Shown one piece after another: positions 15,847-27,336 of a DNA stretch of 64,000 nucleotides. Numbering within the stretch: the first letter of the stretch is position 1; each line of letters begins with the position of its first letter. A program made the position numbers and the translations under genes. The notes beneath the pieces were generated by a model. It was not told the origin of the DNA. It saw only the letters and a program-made list of their open reading frames with translations, and did not search any database. The stretch is taken from positions 1 to 64,000 of the forward strand of contig NZ_JAHWGP010000015.1 in the NCBI RefSeq assembly GCF_020873915.1, written 5' to 3'. This DNA is from Streptomyces sp. DH5 (lineage in GTDB: Bacteria; Actinomycetota; Actinomycetes; Streptomycetales; Streptomycetaceae).

Positions 15847-15860
15847 GGGACCGTCGGCCC
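15847..15860. promoter_or_regulatory. DevR-box-like site upstream of adhE
   Basis: GGGACCGTCGGCCC fits the GGGAC-N4-GGCCC pattern repeated across this island and lies 134 bases upstream of the adhE start. Assignment to the DevR-like regulator at 24470 is inference. Confidence 0.5.
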
Positions 15861-15893
15861 CGGCCCCTCGGCCCGCGCCGCCGTCCGCCGCGC

Positions 15894-16541
15894 TCACGGG
15901 TTCCCGACCGGCGCGAGCCGGGTGGGCGCCGCACAGTCGTCGACGCGGAAGTCCAGGCGGTTCACCACACCGACCACGCCTTCGAGGCGCCAGGCGGCGT
16001 GCACGAGCTCCGGCGCCTGACTGCGCCGCTCGACTCGGCCGGAGAGGGTGACGACACCGTCGCGTACGGAGACGAGGACGGCGTCGGACGGCAGTCCCAG
16101 CGCGCCGACGACGATCTCCCCGGTCACCTGCCGGCGGATGTCGTCGTCCCCTCGCAGGAAGACCCGCAGCAGGTCGCGGCGGGTGGCGATGCCGATGAGG
16201 CGGTCGGCCTCGTCCACCACGGGCAGCCGCTCGACGCCCCGGCGCTCCATCAGCCGGGCCGCGTCCGGCACGGTCTGCTCCGGGTGCACGGTGATCGCGG
16301 GGCTCGACATCACGTCCCGCGCCGTCAGAGCGGGAGGCGGTGTGCAGCCCTCCCGGTGTGCCTGGGCGCGTACCAGGTCGCTCCCGGACACGACGCCGAC
16401 CACCTTGTCGTCGGCGTCGACCACCGGCAGCCCGCTGATCCGGTGGTGGTCGAGCAGCCGCACGACCTCCTTGAACGGTGTCGTCCGATACGCCTGCACG
16501 ACGTCCCTGGTCATCACTGCACCGACGGTGTGAGCGGTCAT
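15894..16541 (-). CDS. CBS-CBS-BON domain protein
   Basis: 215 residues: two CBS motifs (about 8-60 and 74-130, with DVVQAYRTTPFKEVVRLLDH and SPAITVHPEQTVPDAARLME) followed by a BON domain (about 137-205, VSVRDGVVTLSGRVERRSQ). CBS pairs bind adenosine nucleotides and act as energy sensors. BON domains bind lipids or other proteins. The combination is typical of stress and dormancy loci in actinobacteria. It is cytosolic with no other domain. Its 3' end is 180 bases from adhE, on the same strand, and it is followed by no clear terminator. Confidence 0.9.
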   Translation of the reverse strand: MTAHTVGAVMTRDVVQAYRTTPFKEVVRLLDHHRISGLPVVDADDKVVGVVSGSDLVRAQAHREGCTPPPALTARDVMSSPAITVHPEQTVPDAARLMERRGVERLPVVDEADRLIGIATRRDLLRVFLRGDDDIRRQVTGEIVVGALGLPSDAVLVSVRDGVVTLSGRVERRSQAPELVHAAWRLEGVVGVVNRLDFRVDDCAAPTRLAPVGNP

Positions 16542-16567
16542 GGCGGATTCTCCTTCGCGAGCGCGGC

Positions 16568-16603
16568 GGGAGGGCCGCAGCCGGGGGCGGCTCCGGCCCT
16601 CCC
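16568..16603 (-). terminator. Hairpin after the HPF-like gene
   Basis: GGGAGGGCCG (16568-16577) pairs with CGGCCCTCCC (16594-16603), and AGCC/GGCT pair inside. It lies between the HPF-like gene and the CBS-BON gene, suggesting the two are transcribed separately. Confidence 0.65.
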
Positions 16604-16631
16604 ACCGGGTCGGGCGGGCACCGAACGGCGC

Positions 16632-17015
16632 CTACTGCTGCGGGCCGCCGCGCCACGGGGGCGGCGCGGCCGTCCGGCGGGTGGTGTCGTTCCGGTGGGC
16701 GATACGTTCGGTGCCGGCGCGCAGCCGGTCATGGAGCCGGTCGGCGAGTTCGCGGACGGTCGCCTCACGGGCGTGGACGACGACGAGGTCGCCGCCGACC
16801 CGGATCTCCGCGCCGGCGGACCAGGGCAGCGCGACATGGTGGGCCGAGGCCCGCCGCACGCGCACCTCACCGCTCACGGGCGGCAGTCCGGGCCGCTCAA
16901 GGGCGGTGCCGACCTTCTCGCGGAGGTAGGCCAGAGCCTCCTCGTCCACCTCCCCGTCGGCGCGCACCCGCACGGCGGCGGGGGTCTCACGGGTACCTAC
17001 GTCCTTGGCGGTCAT
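16632..17015 (-). CDS. Short HPF/RaiA-like ribosome-associated protein
   Basis: About 127 residues. The pattern EEALAYLREKVGTAL, PPVSGEVRVRRAS, AGAEIRVGGDLVVVHAREAT and VRELADRLHDRLRAGTERIA follows the beta-alpha-beta-beta-beta-alpha fold of ribosome hibernation factors. The C-terminal dimerisation domain of long HPF is absent. Such proteins protect idle ribosomes, which fits a dormancy island. The family match is remote, and direct ribosome binding is inferred. The ATG at 17015 is preferred because AGGGAG lies 8 bases ahead. A GTG at 17024 is possible. Confidence 0.65.
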   Translation of the reverse strand: MTAKDVGTRETPAAVRVRADGEVDEEALAYLREKVGTALERPGLPPVSGEVRVRRASAHHVALPWSAGAEIRVGGDLVVVHAREATVRELADRLHDRLRAGTERIAHRNDTTRRTAAPPPWRGGPQQ

Positions 17016-17098
17016 GTGCTCCACTCCCTGTCATTGTTCCGCGACACCTCAAGGCTGCCGCGCTCCCCGCCCGCGTCCCAGAGGCGGCCGGCCCCGCA

Positions 17099-17121
17099 GG
17101 CAGGGGCGGTCGGCCCCTGCC
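17099..17121 (-). terminator. Terminator after ppdK
   Basis: GGCAGGGGC (17099-17107) pairs perfectly with GCCCCTGCC (17113-17121) around a 5-base loop, 23 bases beyond the ppdK stop. Confidence 0.65.
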
Positions 17122-17144
17122 GGCGGGACCGAGGGGCCCGCGTC

Positions 17145-19841
17145 TCACCTGCTGTCGCTCCCCTCGGTCCGCTCGAGCGCCGCCCGGCCCGCCTCCAGCC
17201 GCGCCACCGGCACCCGGAACGGCGAGCAGGAGACGTAGTCCAGCCCCGCGGTGTGGAAGAAGTGCACCGAGTCGGGGTCACCGCCGTGTTCGCCGCACAC
17301 GCCGATCTTCAGGTCCGGGCGGGTGGCGCGGCCCTCCGCCACGGCGATGTCCACCAGCCGGCCGACCCCTTCGCGGTCGAGCGTCTCGAACGGCGACGTG
17401 GGGAAGACGCCCTTGTCGAGGTAGGCGGAGAAGAACTCGGCCTCGACGTCGTCGCGCGAGAAGCCCCAGGTCGTCTGGGTCAGGTCGTTGGTGCCGAAGG
17501 AGAAGAACTCGGCCTCCTCGGCGATCCGGCCCGCCGTCAGGGCCGCCCTGGGCAGCTCGATCATGGTGCCGACGGGGCAGCCGACGGTGACGCCCGACTC
17601 CCGTGAGACGTCGGCCAGCACCCTCCGCACCTCCTCGCGTACGAGGCGCAGCTCCCGCACGTCACCGACGAGCGGCACCATGATCTCCGCCTCGGGGGCG
17701 CCACCGGCCCGCAGACGCTCGGCGACGGCCTCGCCGATCGCCCGCACCTGCATGGCGACCAGGCCGGGAACGACCAGCCCCAGCCGCACACCGCGCAGCC
17801 CGAGCATCGGGTTCTCCTCGTGCATGCGGTTCACCGCGGCCAGCAACTCGACGTCGTGGGCGTCCGCCTCCCCGCCCCGCGCCTCGGCGGCGGCGATCCG
17901 CACCGCCAGGCCGGTCCGGTCGGGCAGGAACTCGTGCAGCGGCGGGTCCAGCAGCCGGATGGTGACCGGCAGACCGTCCATCGCCTCCAGGATGCCGGCG
18001 AAGTCCCGCCGCTGGAGGGGCAGGAGCGCCTCCAGGGCCCGGTCGCGCCCGGCGTCCGTGCCGGCCAGGATCATCTGCTCGACCAGCTTGCGGCGCTCAC
18101 CGAGGAACATGTGCTCGGTGCGGCACAGGCCAATGCCCCGCGCGCCGAACCGGCGGGCCCGCGCTGCGTCCTCCGGGGTGTCGGCATTGGCCCGCACCTC
18201 CAGGCGCCGGACGCTGTCCGCGTGGGACAGCGCCCGGGCCACGGCGTCGACCACGCCCCGTCCCCCGTCGTCGCCCCGGCCGCCCTCCAGATATCGGATG
18301 ACCGCCGAGTCCACCAGCGCCACCGAACCCGCGTACACCGCTCCCGCCGAGCCGTCCACCGAGACGACGGTGCCCTCCTCGACGACGGTGCCGTCCGCCG
18401 TGGTGAAGCGGCGGGCCCCGGGGTCCACGGTGAGTTCCTCGGCGCCGCACACGCAGACCTTGCCCATGCCGCGGGCGACCACGGCCGCGTGGCTGGTCTT
18501 GCCGCCCCGGCTGGTGAGCACGGCCTGGGCGGCGATCATGCCGGGCAGGTCGTCCGGGGTGGTCTCCTGCCGCACGAGGACGACCTTCTCGCCGGCCGCG
18601 GCGCGGCGTACGGCCCGGGTGGTGTCGAAGACCACGGCTCCGACCGCCGCCCCGGGGGACGCCGGAACGCCGCGGGCGAGTGCGCTGCCGGTCGCCGAGG
18701 CGTCGAACCGCGGGAACATCAGCCGGGCCAGGCCCTCACCGCTCACCCGGGCCAGTGCCTCGTCCGGGGTGACGAGCCCCTCGTCGGCCAGCTCGGCGGC
18801 GAGGACGAACGCGGCCTCGGCGGTGCGCTTGCCGACCCGCGTCTGGAGCATCCACAGCGTGCCGCGCTCGATGGTGAACTCGATGTCGCACAGGTCGCGG
18901 TAGTGCCGCTCCAGGGTTTCCACATGCGTCCGCAGCCGGGCGTACGACTCGGGGTCCAGACGCTCCAGCTCGCCCAGGGGGACGGTGTTGCGGATACCGG
19001 CGACGACGTCCTCGCCCTGCGCGTCGGGCAGGTAGTCGCCGTACAGGCCGGGGCGCCCGGTGGCCGGATCCCGGGTGAAGGCGACGCCGCTGCCGGAGTC
19101 GGACCCGAGGTTGCCGAAGACCATGCGCTGCACGTTGACGGCGGTGCCGAGGTCGTCGGCGATGTGCTCGCGCCGCCGGTACAGGCGGGCGCGTTGGCCG
19201 TTCCAGGACTCGAACACGGCCAGCACCGCCCGGCGCAGCTGCTCGGCGGGGGACTGCGGGAAGGGCGCGCCGGTCTCCCGGTGGATCAGGCCCTTGTACG
19301 TCTTGACCAGCTCGGCCAGGTCGGCCGCCGTCAGGTGCACGTCGTCCCGCACACCGCGCGAGTCCTTCAGGACGGCGAGGGCGTGCTCGAAGGAGGCGGA
19401 GTCGACGCCCATGACCGTGCTGCCGAACATCTGGACGAGGCGGCGGTAGGAGTCCCAGGCGAAGCGCTCGCTGCCGGAGACCCTGGCCAGCCCGAGGACG
19501 GAGTCGTCGTTCAGGCCGATGTCGAGGATCGTCTCCATCATGCCGGGCATGGAGAACTTCGCGCCGGAGCGGACGGACAGCAGCAGGGGATCGTCCGGCT
19601 GTCCCAGCGGCCGGCCGGCGGACGCCTCGAGGGCCGCCAGATGGGCGGAGACCTCCTCCCACAGGCCCGCGGGTTCGCTGCCCGCGGCCAGGAAGGCGCG
19701 GCACGCCTCGGTGGTGAGGGTGAAACCCGGCGGCACGGGAAGTCCGAGGCGGGTCATCTCGGCGAGGTTCGAGCCCTTGCCGCCGAGGAGGTCGGCCATG
19801 TCCCGGCCGCCCTCGGTGAAGTCGTACACGTAACGGACCAT
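17145..19841 (-). CDS. ppdK: Pyruvate, phosphate dikinase
   Basis: 898 residues, full length. It interconverts pyruvate, ATP and phosphate with PEP, AMP and PPi. The N-terminal ATP-grasp part starts VYDFTEGGRDMADLLGGKGS. The central swivelling domain has the phospho-His in GGKTSHAAVVARGMGK (about residue 450). The C-terminal PEP/pyruvate barrel has GIGLCRTEHMF, FSFGTNDLTQTTWGFSRDD and the Cys of GVCGEHGGDP. In energy-poor cells it lets glycolysis gain ATP equivalents from PPi, in keeping with the fermentation genes around it. AGGAG lies 9 bases before the ATG. It is divergent from the USP gene at 20073, with a DevR-box-like site between. Confidence 0.95.
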   Translation of the reverse strand: MVRYVYDFTEGGRDMADLLGGKGSNLAEMTRLGLPVPPGFTLTTEACRAFLAAGSEPAGLWEEVSAHLAALEASAGRPLGQPDDPLLLSVRSGAKFSMPGMMETILDIGLNDDSVLGLARVSGSERFAWDSYRRLVQMFGSTVMGVDSASFEHALAVLKDSRGVRDDVHLTAADLAELVKTYKGLIHRETGAPFPQSPAEQLRRAVLAVFESWNGQRARLYRRREHIADDLGTAVNVQRMVFGNLGSDSGSGVAFTRDPATGRPGLYGDYLPDAQGEDVVAGIRNTVPLGELERLDPESYARLRTHVETLERHYRDLCDIEFTIERGTLWMLQTRVGKRTAEAAFVLAAELADEGLVTPDEALARVSGEGLARLMFPRFDASATGSALARGVPASPGAAVGAVVFDTTRAVRRAAAGEKVVLVRQETTPDDLPGMIAAQAVLTSRGGKTSHAAVVARGMGKVCVCGAEELTVDPGARRFTTADGTVVEEGTVVSVDGSAGAVYAGSVALVDSAVIRYLEGGRGDDGGRGVVDAVARALSHADSVRRLEVRANADTPEDAARARRFGARGIGLCRTEHMFLGERRKLVEQMILAGTDAGRDRALEALLPLQRRDFAGILEAMDGLPVTIRLLDPPLHEFLPDRTGLAVRIAAAEARGGEADAHDVELLAAVNRMHEENPMLGLRGVRLGLVVPGLVAMQVRAIGEAVAERLRAGGAPEAEIMVPLVGDVRELRLVREEVRRVLADVSRESGVTVGCPVGTMIELPRAALTAGRIAEEAEFFSFGTNDLTQTTWGFSRDDVEAEFFSAYLDKGVFPTSPFETLDREGVGRLVDIAVAEGRATRPDLKIGVCGEHGGDPDSVHFFHTAGLDYVSCSPFRVPVARLEAGRAALERTEGSDSR

Positions 19842-19967
19842 GACGCTGCGCTCCTCGGCCTTGGGGGCGTGACGCTTCCAGCGTCGGACGGGGGCTTGTC
19901 CGGCGCGAGGTGCCGGCCGTCCCGCCCGGGGGACCGGGCGGCCCCGGGCGCGCCGTTCGTCCCGGAA

Positions 19968-19982
19968 GGACCTTCGGGTCCC
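19968..19982. promoter_or_regulatory. DevR-box-like palindrome between ppdK and a USP gene
   Basis: GGACCTTCGGGTCCC contains the palindrome GGACC-N4-GGTCC. It lies 127 bases from the ppdK start and 91 bases from the USP start, so one site could serve both divergent promoters. Confidence 0.6.
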
Positions 19983-20072
19983 TCGCCGGGGCGGTACGGC
20001 CCGTGGACGGCCGGCTCGGCCGGGAGGACGCTCGAAGACATCGGAGGTCACCGACCCGGGAGGGGACACGTC

Positions 20073-21017
20073 ATGCCGCACGACATCGTGGTGGGGGTCG
20101 ACGGATCGGCCGCGGGCCTCGCCGCCGCGCACTGGGCGGCGCAGGAGGCCCAGCGGCGGGGCACCGGACTCCTCGTGGTCCACGCCTGGCACCGCCACCC
20201 CCGCCCCGCCCCGTACATCCCCCCGGACAGCGACGAGCACGACTGGGCCGAACAGGTGCTGCGAGAGGCCGTACGCGGCGTCCGTGCCGCCCACCCGGGT
20301 CTGCGGATCACCGACCGCCTCGTGTGTGACGCGACGGTCACCACCCTGCTGGCCGCGTCCGCCGACGCCGGCCTGCTGGCCCTCGGGTCCCTCGGTCTCG
20401 GAGCCCTGGGCGGATTCGTGACGGGTTCCGTGTCCCAGCGTGTCGTCGGCCGGTCCGCCTGCCCGGTCGTGCTCGTCCGGGCAGGACGGGGAGCCGCCGA
20501 CGAGCACCTGCCGGCCACGGACGGCGTCGCCCCGGAGGAGGTCCCGGCGACGCCCTACCGACGGGTGGTGCTGGGGCTGCGGACGGACCGTCCCTGCGAC
20601 GAACTGATCGAGTTCGCCTTCGACGCCGCCCGCCGACGTGACACCGGCCTGCTGGTGGTCCACGCCGTCCGGGCGGCGTTCCGGCCCGCACCGGCTCCGT
20701 CGGTGCCCCTGCTGTCCGCCGCCCCGGAAGGCCCGGCCCTCGCCCCGCAGCCGCAGGCCTGGGCGCAGGCGGACGGGGAACGAACCCTGGCGGCGGTGCT
20801 GCGCCCCTGGCGGGAGAAGTACCCGACCGTCTCCGTGACCGAGACGGTCGCCGAAGGACGCGCCACCGTCGCACTGGTGCGGGCCACCCGTGAAGCGGGC
20901 CTCCTCGTGGTGGGCCGCCGCGCCACCGACCACCGGGTCGGTGTCCACACGGGCCCGGTCACGCACGCCGTCCTGCACCACGTGGGATGCCCCGTCGCCG
21001 TCGTGCCGCACGACTGA
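20073..21017 (+). CDS. Tandem universal stress protein
   Basis: 314 residues made of two USP domains (about 1-145 and 165-314). Domain 1 opens IVVGVDGSAAGLAAAHWAAQ and has the ATP motif GSLGLGALGGFVTGSVS. Domain 2 has a looser GRRATDHRVGVHTGPVTHAV and ends CPVAVVPHD. Tandem USPs bind ATP and are common members of actinobacterial hypoxia regulons. A strong GGGAGGGG precedes the ATG. It is divergent from ppdK and upstream of pflB, and three related copies occur in the window (28074, 36882 and a remnant at 34876). Confidence 0.92.
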   Translation: MPHDIVVGVDGSAAGLAAAHWAAQEAQRRGTGLLVVHAWHRHPRPAPYIPPDSDEHDWAEQVLREAVRGVRAAHPGLRITDRLVCDATVTTLLAASADAGLLALGSLGLGALGGFVTGSVSQRVVGRSACPVVLVRAGRGAADEHLPATDGVAPEEVPATPYRRVVLGLRTDRPCDELIEFAFDAARRRDTGLLVVHAVRAAFRPAPAPSVPLLSAAPEGPALAPQPQAWAQADGERTLAAVLRPWREKYPTVSVTETVAEGRATVALVRATREAGLLVVGRRATDHRVGVHTGPVTHAVLHHVGCPVAVVPHD

Positions 21018-21145
21018 GGCGGCACGGAACACCGGCCGGCCACCGGTCCGCAGGGGCCGGCCGGTCAGGGCCGGCCCGCACGGACGCGAGGGGACACGGG
21101 CACCGCGACCCGCTGACCGGGTACGCGCACCACGCCTCTCCCGGC

Positions 21146-21240
21146 CGCCCCTTCCCGCCGCTCCGGGGACGTCCGCCCCGACCGCCCCTTCCCGTCGCTC
21201 CGGGGACGTCCGTCCTCGGGCGCCCCTCCCGTCGCTCTCG
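21146..21240. repeat. 37-base-period tandem repeat upstream of pflB
   Basis: Two copies of a 32-base unit, starting CGCCCCTTCCCG and containing CTCCGGGGACGTCCG, lie at 21146-21177 and 21183-21214 with two differences. A shortened third copy lies at 21220-21237. The array fills the pflB leader just before a DevR-box-like site. The rest of the 355-base gap (21018-21145) has no gene. Confidence 0.75.
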
Positions 21241-21248
21241 GCCCGGAA

Positions 21249-21261
21249 GGCCGAAGGTCCC
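21249..21261. promoter_or_regulatory. DevR-box-like site upstream of pflB
   Basis: GGCCGAAGGTCCC (reverse GGGACCTTCGGCC) lies 112 bases upstream of the pflB ATG and is identical to the site before the DoxX gene at 27202. Confidence 0.6.
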
Positions 21262-21372
21262 GGCCGGCAGGGGTCGGTGGGGACCCGGACGGTGCCCTGT
21301 CCGGCACTCCCCGCCGCGGGCCCGCACGACGAGCATCGACACTGACAAGACCGTCCGACGAGAGGACCTGCG

Positions 21373-23631
21373 ATGACCGCGACGGTGACAGCCGGCCCCC
21401 GAACCGCCGACGCCTGGCGTCAGTTCGCCGGAAGCGGATGGCGTGAACGCATCGACGTGCGCGACTTCATCCAGGCCAACTACACGCCGTACGAGGGCGA
21501 CGCCACCTTCCTGGCCGGCCCCACCGACCGCACCCGCGCGGTCTGGGAGAAGGTCAGCGCGCTCTTCCCCGAGGAGCGGCGCCGGGGCATCCTCGACGTC
21601 GACACCGCCACCCCTTCCACGATCACCTCGCACGCACCGGGCTACATCGACCGCGACCGCGAGCTGATCGTGGGTCTGCAGACCGATGCCCCGCTCAAGC
21701 GGGCGATCATGCCCAACGGCGGGCTGCGCATGGTGGAGAACGGTCTGAAGGCGTACGGCTACGCGACCGACCCCTTCGTGTCGGAGGTGTTCGGCACCTA
21801 CCGCAAGACCCACAACGACGGCGTCTTCGACGCCTACACCCCGACGATGCGCGCCGCCCGCAAGGCCGGAATCATCACCGGCCTGCCGGACGCCTACGGT
21901 CGCGGCCGCATCATCGGCGACTACCGTCGCGTCGCGCTGTACGGCACGGACCGGCTGGTCGAGGCCAAACGCGCCGAGCGGGCCCTGCTGGACGCGCGGC
22001 CCTCCACCGAGGACGTCGTCCGTGACCGTGAGGAACTGGCCGAACAGATCCGGGCCCTGGGCGAGCTGACCCGCATGGCGGCCACCTACGGCTGCGACGT
22101 CACCCGCCCCGCGGCCACCGCCCACGAGGCCGTGCAGTGGCTCTACCTCGGCTTCCTCGCCGCGGTGAAGGAACAGAACGGCGCCGCGATGTCGCTGGGC
22201 CGCACCTCAACGTTCCTGGACGCCTACCTCCAGCGGGACCTGGACGAAGGCATACTCGACGAGTCCCGCGCCCAGGAACTGATCGACGACTTCGTGATCA
22301 AGCTGCGGATCGTGCGGTTCCTGCGCACCCCCGAGTACGACGCGCTGTTCTCCGGCGACCCGACCTGGGTGACGGAGTCCATCGGCGGCGTCGGCGAGGA
22401 CGGACGCCCGCTGGTCACCCGCACCTCCTTCCGCTTCCTGCAGACCCTCTACAACCTCGGTCCCGCCCCCGAACCCAACCTGACCGTGCTCTGGTCGCCC
22501 CGGCTCCCGGAGGGCTTCAAGGAGTTCTGCGCGCAGGTGTCCATCGACACCAGCGCAGTCCAGTACGAGTCGGACGAGCTGTTGCGCCCGCGCACCGGCG
22601 ACGACACCGCGATCGCCTGCTGTGTCTCGGCGATGGCGGTCGGCAGGCAGATGCAGTTCTTCGGCGCCCGCGTCAACCTCGCCAAGGCACTGCTGTACGC
22701 CGTCAACGGCGGCCGGGACGAGATGACGGGTGACCAGGTGGCCCCTCGGATGCCGCCGCTGACGGGGGAGTACCTGGACTACGACGAGCTGTCGGCGGCG
22801 TACGACCGCGTCCTGGACTGGCTCGCCGGGACGTACGTGGACGCGCTGAACGTCATCCACTACATGCACGACAAGTACGCCTACGAGCGCATCGAGATGG
22901 CGCTGCACGACCATCCGGTGCACCGCTTCATGGCGTGCGGCATCGCCGGCCTGTCGGTCGCCGTGGACAGTCTGTCCGCCGTCAAGCACGCCCGCGTCAA
23001 GGTGTTCCGCGACGCGACGGGACTGGCCGTGGACTTCCACACCGAGGGGGAGTTCCCGGCGTACGGCAACAACGACGACCGTGTCGACGCGCTCGCCGTC
23101 GACCTGGTGGAGACGTTCATGGCGAAGGTGCGCGAGCACCCGACCTACCGGGGCGCCGAGCACACGCAGTCGGTGCTCACCATCACCTCCAACGTCGTCT
23201 ACGGCAAGCACACCGGCAACACCCCGGACGGCCGCCGCGCCGGTCAGCCCTTCGCCCCCGGAGCCAACCCGATGAACGGCCGCGACCGGCACGGCGTCGC
23301 CGCCTCGGCCCTGTCGGTCGCCAAGCTGCCCTACGAGGCGGCGCGCGACGGCATCTCCCTGACCACCACCATCACCCCGGAAGGGCTGGGGCACTTCCCC
23401 GGGGAACGCGCCGGTCACCTGGTCGGCATCCTCGACGCCTACATGTCCTCGGGCGGCTTCCACATGAACGTCAACGTCCTGGACCGGGCGACCCTGGAGG
23501 ACGCCATGGAGCACCCGGAGAAGTACCCCGAGCTGACGGTCCGGGTCTCCGGGTACGCCGTGAACTTCGTCCGCCTGACCCGCGAGCAGCAGCTCGACGT
23601 GATCAGCCGCACCTTCCACGGATCGCTGTGA
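21373..23631 (+). CDS. pflB: Pyruvate formate-lyase
   Basis: 752 residues, full-length glycyl radical enzyme that splits pyruvate with CoA into acetyl-CoA and formate. The active-site pair Cys416-Cys417 is in [10 protein letters not shown]. The radical Gly727 is in [10 protein letters not shown] near the C-terminus. The N-terminal [20 protein letters not shown] and [20 protein letters not shown] are typical of true PFL rather than other glycyl radical enzymes. The radical form is destroyed by oxygen, so its presence implies an anoxic phase. The activase gene overlaps its stop by 4 bases. Confidence 0.96.
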   Translation: MTATVTAGPRTADAWRQFAGSGWRERIDVRDFIQANYTPYEGDATFLAGPTDRTRAVWEKVSALFPEERRRGILDVDTATPSTITSHAPGYIDRDRELIVGLQTDAPLKRAIMPNGGLRMVENGLKAYGYATDPFVSEVFGTYRKTHNDGVFDAYTPTMRAARKAGIITGLPDAYGRGRIIGDYRRVALYGTDRLVEAKRAERALLDARPSTEDVVRDREELAEQIRALGELTRMAATYGCDVTRPAATAHEAVQWLYLGFLAAVKEQNGAAMSLGRTSTFLDAYLQRDLDEGILDESRAQELIDDFVIKLRIVRFLRTPEYDALFSGDPTWVTESIGGVGEDGRPLVTRTSFRFLQTLYNLGPAPEPNLTVLWSPRLPEGFKEFCAQVSIDTSAVQYESDELLRPRTGDDTAIACCVSAMAVGRQMQFFGARVNLAKALLYAVNGGRDEMTGDQVAPRMPPLTGEYLDYDELSAAYDRVLDWLAGTYVDALNVIHYMHDKYAYERIEMALHDHPVHRFMACGIAGLSVAVDSLSAVKHARVKVFRDATGLAVDFHTEGEFPAYGNNDDRVDALAVDLVETFMAKVREHPTYRGAEHTQSVLTITSNVVYGKHTGNTPDGRRAGQPFAPGANPMNGRDRHGVAASALSVAKLPYEAARDGISLTTTITPEGLGHFPGERAGHLVGILDAYMSSGGFHMNVNVLDRATLEDAMEHPEKYPELTVRVSGYAVNFVRLTREQQLDVISRTFHGSL

Positions 23632-24374
23632 GCACCACCGTCGAGCCGGTCACGGGCCGGATCCACTCCTGGGACCTGTCCACGGGAGTGGACGGTCCCG
23701 GGACCCGGTTCGTGCTGTTCCTCAGCGGCTGCCCGCTGCGCTGCCTGTACTGCGCCAACCCGGACACCTGGCGCATGCGGGACGGCGAACCGGCCACCGT
23801 CGACGAGGTGATGGCCGAGATCGAGAAGTACCGGGCCTTCCTCACCACCGCCGGCGGGGGAGTGACCCTCACCGGCGGCGAGGCCCTCCTCCAGCCGGCG
23901 TTCACGGCCGCGGTCCTCCGCCGCTGCAAGGAACTCGGCCTGCACACCGCCCTCGACACCTCCGGCTTCCTCGGCGCCCGGGCGAGCGACGTCCTGCTCG
24001 CCGACACCGACCTGGTGCTGCTGGACGTCAAGTCCTTCGACGTCGGTACGTACCGCAGGCTGACCGGCGGTGACCTCGCCCCCACCCTCAATTTCGCCAC
24101 CCGCCTCGACCGGCTGGGCAAGCGCATGTGGATCCGCTACGTCCTGGTGCCCGGCTGGACCGACGACCCGGAGGCGATCGACGGACTCGCCGACTTCCTC
24201 GCGGGCCTCGGCAGTGTCGAGCGGGTCGACATCCTGCCGTTCCACAAGCTCGGTGCCGCCAAGTACGACGCCCTGGGCATCCCGTTCGCCCTGCGCGACA
24301 CCCCGGTCCCCGACACGGCACTCGTGGAGCGGGTGCGGGGCCAGTTCCGACGGCGCGGCCTCGCGGCCCACTGA
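23628..24374 (+). CDS. pflA: Pyruvate formate-lyase activating enzyme
   Basis: 248 residues, radical SAM enzyme that puts the glycyl radical on PFL. The Fe-S cluster motif CPLRCLYC gives Cys35, Cys39 and Cys42. The SAM-binding GG motif is in [12 protein letters not shown]. It has no extra ferredoxin domain, as expected for PFL-AE rather than other activases. The GTG start lies in a GTGA overlap with pflB, so both are made together. Confidence 0.95.
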   Translation: MSTTVEPVTGRIHSWDLSTGVDGPGTRFVLFLSGCPLRCLYCANPDTWRMRDGEPATVDEVMAEIEKYRAFLTTAGGGVTLTGGEALLQPAFTAAVLRRCKELGLHTALDTSGFLGARASDVLLADTDLVLLDVKSFDVGTYRRLTGGDLAPTLNFATRLDRLGKRMWIRYVLVPGWTDDPEAIDGLADFLAGLGSVERVDILPFHKLGAAKYDALGIPFALRDTPVPDTALVERVRGQFRRRGLAAH

Positions 24375-24469
24375 GGCGGGCAGGATCGGGCCAACCTCCC
24401 CTGGACCTCGGCCGTCCTGGAAGGATGAGGAGTTCCTACGGAGACCGAGGCACCATGAGGAGCGTTTCA

Positions 24470-25171
24470 ATGACGCACAGTGAGCAGGACGGCAGTACCG
24501 GAGACCCGATCAAGGTGTTCCTCCTGGACGACCACGAGGTGGTACGGCGGGGGGTGCACGACCTGCTGAACGACGAACCGGACATCACGGTGGTCGGAGA
24601 AGCGGCGACGGTGGAACAGGCCCTGATCCGGGTTCCCGCGCTGCGCCCCGACGTGGCCGTGCTCGACGTGCGCCTGCCCGACGGGGACGGAGTGACCGTC
24701 TGCCGCGAACTGCGGTCGCAGATGCCCGACCTGGCCTGCCTGATGCTCACCTCCTTCGACGACGAGGAGGCGCTCCTGGACTCGATCATGGCGGGCGCCG
24801 CCGGGTACGTGCTGAAGCAGATCCAGGGCTCGGACCTGGTCTCGGCCGTGCGGACCGTGTCGCGCGGCCAGTCGCTGCTGGACGCCAGCGCCACGGCCAA
24901 GCTGATGGCGCGGCTGCGTGGAGCCGGACAGCAGCCTGCCGAGGAGCCGGACGGCCTGCCCGGCGGCCTGACCGACAGGGAACGCGAGATCCTGGACCTC
25001 ATCGGCGAAGGGATGACCAACCGGCAGATCGGTCAGCGGCTGTACCTGGCCGAGAAGACGGTCAAGAACCACATCTCACGTCTGCTCGCCAAGCTCGGCG
25101 TGGAACGCCGTGTCCAGGCCGCCGTCATCGCCACCCAGGCACGTGACCGCAAGCGGTCGGCAGACCGATAG
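24470..25171 (+). CDS. DevR/DosR-like LuxR-family response regulator
   Basis: 233 residues: receiver domain (about 14-130) with Asp66 in [11 protein letters not shown], and LuxR-type HTH (about 166-225, [15 protein letters not shown] and [20 protein letters not shown]). [19 protein letters not shown] at the N-terminus is the DevR/DosR type. GAGGAG lies 7 bases before the ATG at 24470, and an in-frame ATG at 24455 is an alternative. With the kinase downstream it forms the natural regulator of the surrounding hypoxia genes, comparable to OsdR/OsdK of S. coelicolor. Confidence 0.9.
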   Translation: MTHSEQDGSTGDPIKVFLLDDHEVVRRGVHDLLNDEPDITVVGEAATVEQALIRVPALRPDVAVLDVRLPDGDGVTVCRELRSQMPDLACLMLTSFDDEEALLDSIMAGAAGYVLKQIQGSDLVSAVRTVSRGQSLLDASATAKLMARLRGAGQQPAEEPDGLPGGLTDREREILDLIGEGMTNRQIGQRLYLAEKTVKNHISRLLAKLGVERRVQAAVIATQARDRKRSADR

Positions 25172-25317
25172 TGCGTGCGGGCGCGGTGGTTCGGCTCCGG
25201 GTGGGCGGGACCGGCCGCCCGCCCGGCCTTGATCGCGCATGTGCCGATCCCCTGTCGTCCTCCCTGCTGGAGCAGCTACCGTGGCAGCCGGACGGTACGG
25301 TTGCCGGCCCGTGGTGA

Positions 25318-27093
<1,776 letters not shown>

Positions 27094-27201
27094 CGCACGG
27101 CGTCGGCGGACGCCCCGTCGGTCGTAGAGCTCAACAGGGTCAGTTGTCCAGCCGAGTTCGGGCCCCCGGGCGGCGCCGTCCCGCCCCGCGACACCCGATG
27201 T

Positions 27202-27214
27202 GGCCGAAGGTCCC
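27202..27214. promoter_or_regulatory. DevR-box-like site 1 upstream of the DoxX gene
   Basis: GGCCGAAGGTCCC, identical to the site before pflB, 123 bases upstream of the DoxX start. Confidence 0.6.
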
Positions 27215-27246
27215 TGTCGATTCGGGGCTGTTGAGTCCCCGGCTGC

Positions 27247-27257
27247 GGACCTTCGGC
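27247..27257. promoter_or_regulatory. DevR-box-like site 2 upstream of the DoxX gene
   Basis: GGACCTTCGGC repeats site 1 in the opposite orientation, giving an 11-base perfect inverted repeat across 27203-27257. Paired sites are usual in DosR-regulated promoters. Confidence 0.55.
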
Positions 27258-27336
27258 GTCGGGTGCGGGCCGGCGCGAGCCGGGAGAGTGAGTGGTGTCA
27301 GGAACCAACCGGACTCTCCCTGAAGGGACCACCGTC

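Noticed and set aside
17126-17140. GGGACCGAGGGGCCC as a DevR-box for the HPF-like gene
   Set aside because: The spacing is 5 bases and the site lies next to the ppdK terminator. It is not distinct enough from background.
12591-17606. Plus-strand open frame of 1671 codons opposite rhodanese, adhE, CBS-BON and ppdK
   Set aside because: It is the antisense shadow of well-supported minus-strand genes. Its product is low-complexity Gly/Arg/Val/His with no homology. Long antisense frames are normal at this GC content.
17820-21017. 1065-codon plus-strand frame ending in the USP gene
   Set aside because: Only the part from 20073 is USP with a ribosome site. The rest is the shadow of ppdK.
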